A DNA stretch of 64,000 bases, taken from a bacterium (GTDB lineage Bacteria; Verrucomicrobiota; Verrucomicrobiia; Verrucomicrobiales; Akkermansiaceae). A model generated the notes under the pieces. It worked only from the letters and a program-made list of their open reading frames with translations. It was not told where the DNA came from and did not search any database. Below, one piece after another: positions 1-8,038 of this stretch. Position numbers and translations under genes: made by a program. The DNA lies in assembly GCA_018222765.1 (NCBI GenBank), contig JAAEZT010000001.1, forward strand, positions 145,462 to 209,461. Reading direction: 5' to 3'. Position 1 is the first letter of the stretch. The number at the start of each line of letters is the position of its first letter.

Positions 1-696
1 TCACTCATTACTTTCAACAGCTTCGTCTTTCTTAATCTCGTTCAACGCGGTCCTAACAACATTGCTCAGAGCCTCCGGCGGCAGGCGTTCATGCCACTTC
101 TTCACGAGAGTATTTCCCCGGAACACAAGAATTCCCAAATCGTGCGACCACTTACCCTTGGCGGCAGCTTCAATGGGGTCCTTGCGTTCACGAATATCTC
201 CAAACTTCATCTCAGAGCGCATATACTGCCAAAGCGGCTCCCGTTCGGCTTTGACAAACCACCAATTGGAAGGATCAACCGAAAGCGACTTTGTCATTTC
301 CTGAAGCTTCTCCAGAGTATCCTCTTCTGGATCAACCGAGAAACAAACCACCTGGAAATCCTCCTCATTCTTATATTCGTTGTAAACTCCCAGCAGTGAG
401 TTTGCATTGCGGGCCGCACACATCGGACAGGACGTATAATACTGAGCCGCCACCCAGACCTTATTTTTCAGGTCAGAGATTTTCACCGCCGCGCCATCCT
501 GCTTCACCAGATCCAAATCTTTCTCCAGCTCCCAAAGATCTCCCGCTTCTTCCTTTCCGGCGTCTTCCACGATCGGAGCATTCTCCTCACGCAACTTGCC
601 TCTGAGCGTCGTGAGCCAGAATGACACTCCGAGAATCATCGCGCAGATGGCGGCGACGCCCAAATAGATCAGTTGAATTTTTTTCTTATCGGTCAT
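1..696 (-). CDS. SCO-family copper/thiol protein (membrane anchored)
   Basis: A 231-residue protein with one N-terminal membrane helix (about residues 8-28) and a thioredoxin-like SCO/redoxin domain facing the periplasm. The redox site reads TSCPMC, which is CxxC rather than the CxxxC usual in Sco1/SenC, and a histidine in WSHDLGILVF matches the position of the Sco copper ligand. Sco proteins deliver copper or reduce cysteines during assembly of the CuA centre of cytochrome c oxidase. The start overlaps the stop of the upstream gene by ATGA, so translation is probably coupled. It is the last gene of an operon with a second Sco-like protein and heme O synthase, which supports a role in oxidase assembly. 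The CxxC spacing leaves open a thiol-redox role. Confidence 0.8.
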   Translation of the reverse strand: MTDKKKIQLIYLGVAAICAMILGVSFWLTTLRGKLREENAPIVEDAGKEEAGDLWELEKDLDLVKQDGAAVKISDLKNKVWVAAQYYTSCPMCAARNANSLLGVYNEYKNEEDFQVVCFSVDPEEDTLEKLQEMTKSLSVDPSNWWFVKAEREPLWQYMRSEMKFGDIRERKDPIEAAAKGKWSHDLGILVFRGNTLVKKWHERLPPEALSNVVRTALNEIKKDEAVESNE

Positions 697-1487
697 TTTT
701 GTCCTTTCTCGTCCGGATTTTCGTTGAGGTATTCAATTGATTTTTTCAAAAGCTTCACTAGCTCCTCAGTCGATATTTTAGGCGCGACGAGGTCCTCCTC
801 GTCATTGGTTTTTTTCGCCTCGTCATATTGGCGCTCCCAGCCAGCTACTTTTTCAAAATCCCAGCCGATCGGCACCCCGACAGGACCCCGGATTTGCAAA
901 TGCTGATCGAGCAAGACGAGCTGGGAATCATAGATCAGTTTCCCATCTTTCTCGTGGGGATAGATTCCAAAGCGAATCTTGCTCTTCAAAAAAGCCCTCA
1001 GGGAATCTTTCCGGTCCTCGCTCGCCGGCACCCGCCAAACCTCCGGCTCTTGTCCAAACTCGGTGAGAACCTGCGCCACCAATTCCGGCTTCTCCTCATC
1101 TCCATCGAGGACAAAGACGAGTAGCTTCGGCCTCTTTTCCTCATCGGGAAAATCCGCGAGCACTTCTCGCACCGCTGAAATGGTCGGCTCGGATTCCGAC
1201 GCCAACTCGCTCGTCACCGCAAAGGTCAGCACAACGCTCCCTCTTAAATCCTCCATCGTGCGGCGCTCCCCATCCGAGGTGAGAATGTGCACCTCATCAG
1301 CACCACCGATCGCCGAGAGGAAACTCGGACGCTCGGTATCAGACGTCTTTTCAGCAAATCGATTGTAGGCCCATAAAATAGCAAAGCCCCCGACCACCAT
1401 GATCGCGGTAAGAATGAGCGCGGTGTTTCGGAGTTTGACCGGATCGCGGTCGGCAGGTTCCAGCTTGCTGACGTCCATGCGGCGCAA
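693..1487 (-). CDS. SCO-like protein without metal-ligand cysteines
   Basis: A 264-residue protein with a single N-terminal membrane helix (about residues 24-44) followed by a thioredoxin-like domain that resembles the SCO family in order and length. The strand that should carry the CxxxC site reads VVLTFAVTSELASES and has no cysteine, and the usual copper-ligand histidine is also absent. It lies 6 bp after ctaB and overlaps the next sco-like gene by ATGA. Its place between ctaB and a cysteine-bearing Sco protein suggests a non-catalytic partner or scaffold in cytochrome oxidase assembly. That role is inferred; family membership rests on the fold pattern and context only. Confidence 0.65.
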   Translation of the reverse strand: MRRMDVSKLEPADRDPVKLRNTALILTAIMVVGGFAILWAYNRFAEKTSDTERPSFLSAIGGADEVHILTSDGERRTMEDLRGSVVLTFAVTSELASESEPTISAVREVLADFPDEEKRPKLLVFVLDGDEEKPELVAQVLTEFGQEPEVWRVPASEDRKDSLRAFLKSKIRFGIYPHEKDGKLIYDSQLVLLDQHLQIRGPVGVPIGWDFEKVAGWERQYDEAKKTNDEEDLVAPKISTEELVKLLKKSIEYLNENPDEKGQK

Positions 1488-1493
1488 GCTAGC

Positions 1494-2423
1494 TCAACTC
1501 CACACAAAGGCAAGACCCAGCAATATCACCGGTAGATAGAGCAAAGTCCCGAAAAAGGCCTTCCTCATTGGCCCGCGCTCGCCCGAGGCTTTATATTTTA
1601 AGACCGGCACCATCAGGAAAATCACAAAAGGAGTGTGCAAAATCGCCACCAACCAAGGAAACAAGCCGGTCCAGGAGCCCAAAATCACCAGCACCATGAG
1701 ACAAATCGAGAATCCAATGAAGAGTTTCGCAGTCTTTGCGCCCGAAACATCACCATTTGACCACATCTGGTAGCCTGCCTCCTCGTAATCCTCCCTGCAT
1801 AACCAGCTGATTGCCACAAAATGAGGCAATTGCCAAAAAAAGAGCAGTGCGAAGAGGAACCACCCGCCCCAGGCATCCCAGGACCCTCCGGCCCCAACCC
1901 ACCCAATCAAAGGTGGTATGGCTCCGGGGATCGCTCCGACCAAAGTATTCGTGGAATGCCACTTCTTCATCGGCGTGTAGACAAAGACGTAGGTCGCGAT
2001 GGTAATCGCTGCCAGCACCGCCACCACCGGGCTCACCTTGGCCGCCAAATGAATCACCCCGAAGGCTGCCAAGCCCCAACCAATGGCAAAGCCTTTAACA
2101 ACGCCCATTCTACGTGATGGCAACGGTCGGTCCGCCGTCCGCTTCATGCGGGCATCGTCCTCAATCTCCATGAGCTGATTAAAGGCCGCTGACCCAAAGG
2201 CCGCTGCCGCCGTCCCGATCAAGGTGTGGAGCAGTAATATCCAGCGAGTCGACATCCCCCCCTCCAGCCCTTTCGCTGCGAGGAAAAAGCCGAACAAGGT
2301 CGTGATTAGCACGAAAACATTGAGGCGTACCTTCATGAGAACCTGAAGATCCTGGGCCAAACCGGGCGCTTTTGTTGAGTCGGACAAGGGCCAGAGTGTG
2401 CCCTCCCTTTTCTCATCCCGCAA
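1494..2423 (-). CDS. ctaB: Protoheme IX farnesyltransferase (heme O synthase)
   Basis: UbiA-superfamily polytopic membrane prenyltransferase of 309 residues, close to the usual CtaB/CyoE length. It transfers farnesyl from farnesyl diphosphate to heme B, giving heme O for heme-copper oxidases. The first Asp-rich motif lies in NQLMEIEDDARMKRT followed by ADRPLPS, as expected for CtaB, and about eight hydrophobic segments follow. The start taken is TTG at 2423, because no in-frame ATG precedes the first conserved segment (KVRLNVFVLIT). It is the first gene of a minus-strand operon with two Sco-like proteins, all dedicated to oxidase maturation. Confidence 0.92.
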   Translation of the reverse strand: MRDEKREGTLWPLSDSTKAPGLAQDLQVLMKVRLNVFVLITTLFGFFLAAKGLEGGMSTRWILLLHTLIGTAAAAFGSAAFNQLMEIEDDARMKRTADRPLPSRRMGVVKGFAIGWGLAAFGVIHLAAKVSPVVAVLAAITIATYVFVYTPMKKWHSTNTLVGAIPGAIPPLIGWVGAGGSWDAWGGWFLFALLFFWQLPHFVAISWLCREDYEEAGYQMWSNGDVSGAKTAKLFIGFSICLMVLVILGSWTGLFPWLVAILHTPFVIFLMVPVLKYKASGERGPMRKAFFGTLLYLPVILLGLAFVWS

Positions 2424-2492
2424 TCCCCAGTGAACAAGAATCGCGATTTTTGCTTTTCGTAGCCCCTTCTCTTCCTAACAGTCCCCTTCAAC

Positions 2493-4160
2493 ATGAGTGA
2501 TCAAGACCAGTATCAACGCGAACTCGACGTCATCGAAGAGGTCAAAGACAAAGGCCCTGCCGGAAAATTCTTCGGCTATGCCAAAATCTCCGGCCCCGGC
2601 TGGCTTCAAGGCGCCATCACTCTCGGCGGAGGATCACTCGCTGGCGCGCTCTATTTGGGCGTCGTATCCGGGAATGGGCTCCTCTGGGTTCAACCTTTGG
2701 CGATGATCTGCGGCATCATCATGCTCTCGGCAATCGCTTACGTCACCCTGTCGACCGAACAACGTCCGCTCCAACTCATCAACCGCCACCTCCACCCGCT
2801 TCTCGGCTGGTCCTGGCTCATCGCCACCATCATGGCCAACATCGTATGGACGATGCCCCAATTCTCTTTGGGAACCGCTGCCATCCAACAAAACCTCGGA
2901 ATCTTGGGCGGAGATGGCGGTCAATGGACAATCATCGCGATCCTTTTTGCCATTGGTCTCTACGTCAATTACCTCTACCAAGCCGGCGGCGGCGGCGCGA
3001 AACTCTTCGACCGCATTATCAAATGCATGGTCGGCCTGATCGTTCTCTCATTCATGGCCGTGGTCATTACTCTGTTTTCCAGCGGCAGCATCAGCATTGG
3101 CTCCATCCTCGGTGGATTCATTCCAGACCTCTCTCTTCTGGGGAGCAGCTCTTCGACCTTCTCCGCCGACATCGCCGCTTCTTCCAATCCTGAATTTTGG
3201 GAAAAGCATATTGTGGGAACACAGAAGTCCAAAATCTTTGCCGCCTTCGGCACGGCAGTGGGTATCAACATGACCTTTCTTCTCCCCTACACCCTTCTCA
3301 AGAAAAAGTGGGGTAGCAAACATCGAGGTCTCTCCATCACCGACCTCTCGATCGGACTATTCGTTCCTTTCTTCCTCGCGACAGCCTGTGTCGTTATCGC
3401 TTCCGCCTCGTCCTTCCACGGAAAAACCGAAGACGTCGATCCAGTGAAGACCTACCCGACTCTCGCGAAAATGGACAGTGTGAAACCTCTCGTGAAAGAT
3501 CTTCCCAAAAAGAGCGCCGAAGAAAAAGCTGCCTGGAATGAAACCGTCGCCAATGCTCCTTCTCTCAACGAATCTGACTTCAAACTCGCTGCCATGATTC
3601 ACTCACGCGATGCCGGAGCTCTCGCGATCACTCTCAAACCCTTCACCGGAGAAGTTGTTGGCCAAAAAATCTTCGGTATCGGCGTCCTCGGTATGGCCGT
3701 TTCCACCATCATCATCCTAATGCTCATCAATGGACTCGCCTTCCAGCAGCTTTTTGAAAAATCACTGGGATCGGCCAAATCCTACTTCTTGGGATGCGGG
3801 ATTTCGGGATTATCAGGCTGCCTATTTCCCGTCATTTGGAAAGTCGAAGCTAGTAAAGCCGCCCTTGCCATCCCCACGTCTGTCATCGGAGGAGCCTTGA
3901 TTCCGATCGCCTACTTCACCTTCCTCCTTCTCATGAACTCCAAGAAGGTTCTCGGCGATAAGCGTCCTGAGGGAACCGCACGTATTATCTGGAATGTCCT
4001 TATGATCTTCGCCACCACCGTCGCCACCGTCGGCACTTGGTGGGCCACCTCGGGAAAGAAATTCGGCGACGTCCCCGCCGGCATGATCGGAATGTCCTTC
4101 TTGGGGATCCTCTTCGTCGTAGGCACACTGTCCTTCCTAAAAAACGAGAAGAGGGCGTAA
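2493..4160 (+). CDS. Divergent Nramp-family divalent metal transporter
   Basis: A 555-residue polytopic inner-membrane protein with roughly a dozen hydrophobic segments. The opening segment GPGWLQGAITLGGG aligns with the first helix of Nramp Mn/Fe transporters, but the metal-binding DPGN motif of that helix is not present. The sixth-helix region reads MTFLLPYTLLKK where classical Nramp has MPHNLYLHS. A hydrophilic insert of about 80 residues (near 310-390, rich in Lys/Asp/Glu) interrupts the hydrophobic core. The family call comes from helix order and short motifs. Because the standard metal ligands are missing, the substrate may be another cation. It stands alone on the plus strand, divergent from ctaB. 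Confidence 0.65.
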   Translation: MSDQDQYQRELDVIEEVKDKGPAGKFFGYAKISGPGWLQGAITLGGGSLAGALYLGVVSGNGLLWVQPLAMICGIIMLSAIAYVTLSTEQRPLQLINRHLHPLLGWSWLIATIMANIVWTMPQFSLGTAAIQQNLGILGGDGGQWTIIAILFAIGLYVNYLYQAGGGGAKLFDRIIKCMVGLIVLSFMAVVITLFSSGSISIGSILGGFIPDLSLLGSSSSTFSADIAASSNPEFWEKHIVGTQKSKIFAAFGTAVGINMTFLLPYTLLKKKWGSKHRGLSITDLSIGLFVPFFLATACVVIASASSFHGKTEDVDPVKTYPTLAKMDSVKPLVKDLPKKSAEEKAAWNETVANAPSLNESDFKLAAMIHSRDAGALAITLKPFTGEVVGQKIFGIGVLGMAVSTIIILMLINGLAFQQLFEKSLGSAKSYFLGCGISGLSGCLFPVIWKVEASKAALAIPTSVIGGALIPIAYFTFLLLMNSKKVLGDKRPEGTARIIWNVLMIFATTVATVGTWWATSGKKFGDVPAGMIGMSFLGILFVVGTLSFLKNEKRA

Positions 4161-4258
4161 CCCTCAAGGGCAGGCGAAAGCCTCTGGTGCTCTCATCTAC
4201 TTTCCCCAAATTCACCTTTGCCTCTTAACTGCTTAGCGGTTCAAATCAGCGCGACATT

Positions 4259-5302
4259 ATGAAATTCGGAATCATCGGAGCCGGCATGATCGGCCACTTC
4301 CACGCCAAGGCCATTACTGCTATGACAGGAGGCACTCTCCACTCGGTTTTTGACCTGCGTCAAGAGGCCGCCGAAAAGCTCGCTGGAGAATACGGCGGGA
4401 CGGCATATTCCGACATGGCCGAATTCCTCGCCGACAAGGAACTGGAAATCGTCACCGTGGGAACGCCTTCCGGAGCGCACCTCGAGCCCTCACTGGCCGC
4501 CCTCAATGCGGGCAAGCACGTCATTTGCGAGAAGCCCCTCGAGATCACTCTCGAGCGTATCGACCAACTCACCGCCGCAGCCGGAGCCAATGGCAAAACC
4601 ATTGCCGCTGTCCTCAACCGCCGCTTCCACCCCGGCATGGACGCCTTCAAGAAGGCTTCCGACGAAGGACGCTTTGGCACCCTTACAAACGCCTCCGCAT
4701 ACGTGAAGTGGTATCGCGATCAGGCTTACTACGATTCCGCCGGCTGGCGCGGCACCTGGGCCCTCGATGGTGGAGGTGCTCTGATGAATCAATCAATCCA
4801 CACTGTGGACTCCCTTCTCTACTTGGCCGGCCCCGTGAAATCGGTGCAAGCCAACACCGCCTGCCTCGCGCATGAGCGCATTGAGGTGGAAGACATCGTG
4901 GTTGCCATCGTGGAATTCGAAAGCGGTGCCCGCGGCGTCATCGAATGCTCGACCTGCACCTGGTCCAAGGACGGCCACCCCGCCCGCGTACAACTCTCCG
5001 GCACCGAAGGCTCAGTCTTCCTTGCCGACGAAGCCTTTGAGATCTGGGACTTCATGGAGGAGAAGCCTGAAGACGCCGAGATTCAGGCTACTCTCATGAA
5101 AGGCCAGGAAGCCGGGCTCGGAGCCAACGACCCGAGCGCCATTAACTTCCACCAGCACCAGCGCAACTTCGAAGAAGTGGTCAATGCCATCGCCGAGGGC
5201 CGTGAGCCCACCACCTCCGCTTCCGAGGCGCGCAAGCCCGTCGCCCTCATCACCGCGATCTACGAATCCGCGCAAAACGACGGAAAGAAGGTCTTCCTCT
5301 AG
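4259..5302 (+). CDS. Gfo/Idh/MocA-family NAD(P)-dependent oxidoreductase
   Basis: A 347-residue cytosolic oxidoreductase. The N-terminus IIGAGMIGHFHAKAI is a Rossmann nucleotide-binding loop, and the EKPLE segment (near residue 92) is the family signature carrying a catalytic lysine. The C-terminal half fits the Gfo/Idh substrate-binding sheet domain. Members oxidise or reduce cyclic sugars, inositols and related polyols; the substrate cannot be read from sequence. No signal peptide or Tat motif is present, unlike many secreted members in Planctomycetes and Verrucomicrobia. The stop overlaps the stop of the convergent LysE-type gene in the tetranucleotide CTAG. Confidence 0.88.
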   Translation: MKFGIIGAGMIGHFHAKAITAMTGGTLHSVFDLRQEAAEKLAGEYGGTAYSDMAEFLADKELEIVTVGTPSGAHLEPSLAALNAGKHVICEKPLEITLERIDQLTAAAGANGKTIAAVLNRRFHPGMDAFKKASDEGRFGTLTNASAYVKWYRDQAYYDSAGWRGTWALDGGGALMNQSIHTVDSLLYLAGPVKSVQANTACLAHERIEVEDIVVAIVEFESGARGVIECSTCTWSKDGHPARVQLSGTEGSVFLADEAFEIWDFMEEKPEDAEIQATLMKGQEAGLGANDPSAINFHQHQRNFEEVVNAIAEGREPTTSASEARKPVALITAIYESAQNDGKKVFL

Positions 5303-5892
5303 GAAAGCACCAGATTCACCGCTAGCAGGGTCAATCCTGCGGCGAACACAAGATCCAGGGCGCGGCCTAGCTTTTGGTAGCCGCGCCTAATTTTCGGCAC
5401 CTGGAGCAACCACACCCAGAGACACCAAAAGAAGAGACCTTCTCCCACGATCAGCCCCCACAAGACATAGGGCCACCACGATGGATGCCCCTCCGTTAGA
5501 AACGGCGCGACCACGCCCGCAAAAAACACGAGAACCTTCGGGTTGAGCAAATTGCAAAATAGCCCCCGTAAGTAGGGGCTCCTCTTTGGAACCAAGTCCT
5601 CACCTCCCCCCTCCTGTTTCTTCACCAAGCCCCGGGCCAACCAAAGCAAATACCCCGCCGCGAGCCACTTCATGGTCAGCGCAATCACGCCACCCTTTCC
5701 CAAAATTACCGCCATTCCTCCAATTGCGATCGTGGCGTGAAAAGCCAAGCCGGTCACGATTCCAAAAACCATTAACCATCCCGCTCTCAACCCTTCCGCC
5801 AGGGCCGTGCGCGTCAGCAGGAGCATATCCGGACCCGGGCTGAATTGCCCCACCACCATGATCAACGCGAAGGCCAAAAGCTCGCCGATCAT
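5299..5892 (-). CDS. LysE/RhtB-family amino-acid exporter
   Basis: A 197-residue membrane protein with about six hydrophobic segments. The opening LMVVGQFSPGPDMLLL-like segment (actual: MVVGQFSPGPDMLLLTRTAL) holds the SPGPD motif of the LysE/RhtB family, which exports amino acids such as lysine, homoserine and threonine. The start chosen is the ATG at 5892, because it places this motif at the expected distance from the N-terminus. A longer in-frame extension to 6024 would lie wholly inside the upstream HAD gene. With this start the two genes overlap by ATGA, which implies coupled translation. The exported substrate is unknown. Confidence 0.87.
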   Translation of the reverse strand: MIGELLAFALIMVVGQFSPGPDMLLLTRTALAEGLRAGWLMVFGIVTGLAFHATIAIGGMAVILGKGGVIALTMKWLAAGYLLWLARGLVKKQEGGGEDLVPKRSPYLRGLFCNLLNPKVLVFFAGVVAPFLTEGHPSWWPYVLWGLIVGEGLFFWCLWVWLLQVPKIRRGYQKLGRALDLVFAAGLTLLAVNLVLS

Positions 5893-6686
5893 TGGTCGAA
5901 GTAATGGCCGAGAATCTCCATCACGCCACGGCTTCCGTCTTTTGACGCCACCTTTCCTCCGCGATTTGCCACGTAATGCCGCACTTCCGGCACCGCATTG
6001 GCCGGACAACCACTTGCCGAGCAAACAGCTGGCCGAAGCATACTGAGATCGTTGTAATTATCTCCTACCGCAAGGATACTATCTGGGGAAACATCCCACC
6101 GCGCCGCTGACTCCACCAAACAAGTTCCCTTACTAAAATGCCGGTGGCTGAAGCGTAGATAGATGCCATTTCGCTCATAGGCCACCTCCGCCGGAAAATT
6201 CAACTCCCCGACGAATCCCAGAATCTCCTCCATCTCATCCTCCGAGGCCGCAATAATTCCAGCTGGATCGCCTTCCATGGAAACCCATCGTCCGTCGGTT
6301 TCCTTTTCGACAAACTTCTGAACCTTCTTTAGGGGGCGTTTCGCCTTCCGAAAAAGCCTCTTGTGTTCCTTTTCGCAAAGCTGATTCCAGTCATCGTGAC
6401 CAACCCATCGTCCGAACTGTCCTGGAAAATAAATCTCCCGTTCCCGCGCGATGACGAAATCAGGGAGGATGGGAAACTTCGCTTCATTGAACCCCTCGAC
6501 CAGCTGATAAAGCGATCGCCCGGTACAAATCCCCCAAGCTGCACCGTAATTGGATCGAACCCATTGCACGCAGTCGAAAAACTCTGGATCCAACCGAGGA
6601 TTACCGTGAGGCAACATCAGGGTGTCATCGAAATCGAAACCTAGAACAGCTTTCCAAATAGGAGGTTCGGGAGCGATCGTTAACAC
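5889..6686 (-). CDS. HAD-superfamily hydrolase, Cof/sucrose-phosphatase-like
   Basis: A 265-residue cytosolic phosphatase-like protein. Motif I is FDFDDTLMLP, with the nucleophile and acid/base aspartates. Motif II is in ICTGRS, and motif IV is VGDNYNDLSML (GDxxND), which binds magnesium. The long cap between motifs II and III fits a C2-capped HAD of the Cof or sucrose-6-phosphate phosphatase type. Such enzymes remove phosphate from sugar phosphates or other small metabolites; the substrate is unknown. It is translationally coupled (ATGA overlap) to the LysE-type exporter, so it may act in the same pathway. Confidence 0.85.
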   Translation of the reverse strand: MLTIAPEPPIWKAVLGFDFDDTLMLPHGNPRLDPEFFDCVQWVRSNYGAAWGICTGRSLYQLVEGFNEAKFPILPDFVIAREREIYFPGQFGRWVGHDDWNQLCEKEHKRLFRKAKRPLKKVQKFVEKETDGRWVSMEGDPAGIIAASEDEMEEILGFVGELNFPAEVAYERNGIYLRFSHRHFSKGTCLVESAARWDVSPDSILAVGDNYNDLSMLRPAVCSASGCPANAVPEVRHYVANRGGKVASKDGSRGVMEILGHYFDQ

Positions 6687-6739
6687 GGTGATAAACTAGT
6701 AAAAACCTCTCGATTCAGGCAATGAATTTCACCGGGATC

Positions 6740-7942
6740 TTACTCACCCACCGGCAGAGCCTCGGGAATATCCTCCGGAATAATCTCCGCCTTCGGAATA
6801 ATTTCTTCTTCGGAAACGATTTGCGCCTTGGGAATAGGATCCTCCTCAGGAACGATCTGGGCCTTCCCGGGCTTCACCAGCATTTTCACCGGGCGCTCAA
6901 TAGGACCAGGGCGCTCCTTCCGCATCTTGATATCCACCCGACGGTTAGGCGCCTGATCCTCCTTCGATCCAGTTAGAACAATCGGAGAGGTCTTACCAAA
7001 GGATCTGATCAAAATCATCTTGGGATCGAGTTGCAGTGACTTGACCAACCAATCTTTCACCGCCTGGCTGCGCTTGGCCGAGAGGGAATCATTAAGGGCA
7101 TCTCCACCGAAAGTGTCGGTATGCCCCTCCACCCAGCAATACATGGAGGGATTTCGGTCGATCAACATCGCCACCTTCATCAAGGTCAGACGCGCGTCGT
7201 CGCGCAGAGTCGCCTCATTATAGGCGAAGAGAAGATCACTTCCAATCGAGGCTTTATTTTCCTGAAGCTGCCCCGGTGACATTTTGGCATACTCATCGAG
7301 CCCGGTGTATCCCTTAATCACGCCAACTTCACTATTTCCGCCGGCTCCTTGCTTTTTGCCCAATTCAGAAATTACCGCGTCCGGATCAATAACATCCGCG
7401 AGCGGACTCCCGTCATCGATGACAATCTGGCCATTAGCGGCCTCCGGAAAGAGATTCTCAATTTTCCCAGCCTCGGGAATTTCAGCATTGGAATCATTTC
7501 CAACCACGGGCTCGGGGATATTACCATCCTCCTCTCCAATCAAAGCCGGTTGTTCGATTTTCACCTCAGGAAGCAAGGGATCTTCAATCTGTGTGTCGAA
7601 ATCAATTTCAGCGTCTTTTAAATCAAATTGGGCGTCTTCAGTCGAATCGATCAACACCCCATCGATCTCCGGCTTCTCGAAAATCTCGTCAGCTGGTTCC
7701 TCTGCGTCCTCTTCATATTCAGTCTGAATTTCAGACATGTTGACCGGCTGGGAAACCCACTCCTGAGGCTCTGCGACCGGCAGCTTGATGAAATGGCTCC
7801 CGAAATAAATCAAAAGCATCAGGTGAATCACCAAGGCCACAACCACCGCAATGAGAATAGGCCAGCCGAACCCCTCCCGCTTCGGGGGGAGATAACTGCT
7901 AGCTTGTTCCCAAGAATACTCTTTGGCCATGTCTGTATTCAC
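6740..7942 (-). CDS. OmpA-like peptidoglycan-binding protein with acidic tail repeats
   Basis: A 400-residue envelope protein with a short cytoplasmic N-terminus, one membrane helix (about residues 27-49) and a long acidic linker (about 55-190). An OmpA/MotB-type peptidoglycan-binding domain follows (about 230-345; VEGHTDTFGGDALNDSLSAK and NRRVDI are its hallmarks). After it come three acidic repeats, KAQIVPEEDPIP, KAQIVSEEEIIP and KAEIIPEDIP, and the final residues EALPVGE. The inner-membrane anchor plus wall-binding domain suggests a wall-tethering protein. The tail closely resembles that of the penicillin-binding protein at 15829-17910. It is divergent from homoserine dehydrogenase, with 96 bp between the starts. 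Confidence 0.85.
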   Translation of the reverse strand: MNTDMAKEYSWEQASSYLPPKREGFGWPILIAVVVALVIHLMLLIYFGSHFIKLPVAEPQEWVSQPVNMSEIQTEYEEDAEEPADEIFEKPEIDGVLIDSTEDAQFDLKDAEIDFDTQIEDPLLPEVKIEQPALIGEEDGNIPEPVVGNDSNAEIPEAGKIENLFPEAANGQIVIDDGSPLADVIDPDAVISELGKKQGAGGNSEVGVIKGYTGLDEYAKMSPGQLQENKASIGSDLLFAYNEATLRDDARLTLMKVAMLIDRNPSMYCWVEGHTDTFGGDALNDSLSAKRSQAVKDWLVKSLQLDPKMILIRSFGKTSPIVLTGSKEDQAPNRRVDIKMRKERPGPIERPVKMLVKPGKAQIVPEEDPIPKAQIVSEEEIIPKAEIIPEDIPEALPVGE

Positions 7943-8038
7943 TATAACGACACGAAACAGCAGTGCAATTCAGGGAATATGAAGAATTTTTGCGCAATTA
8001 GTATTTCGTATCCCGCAAATTCCCCCTAATCAGGGGCT

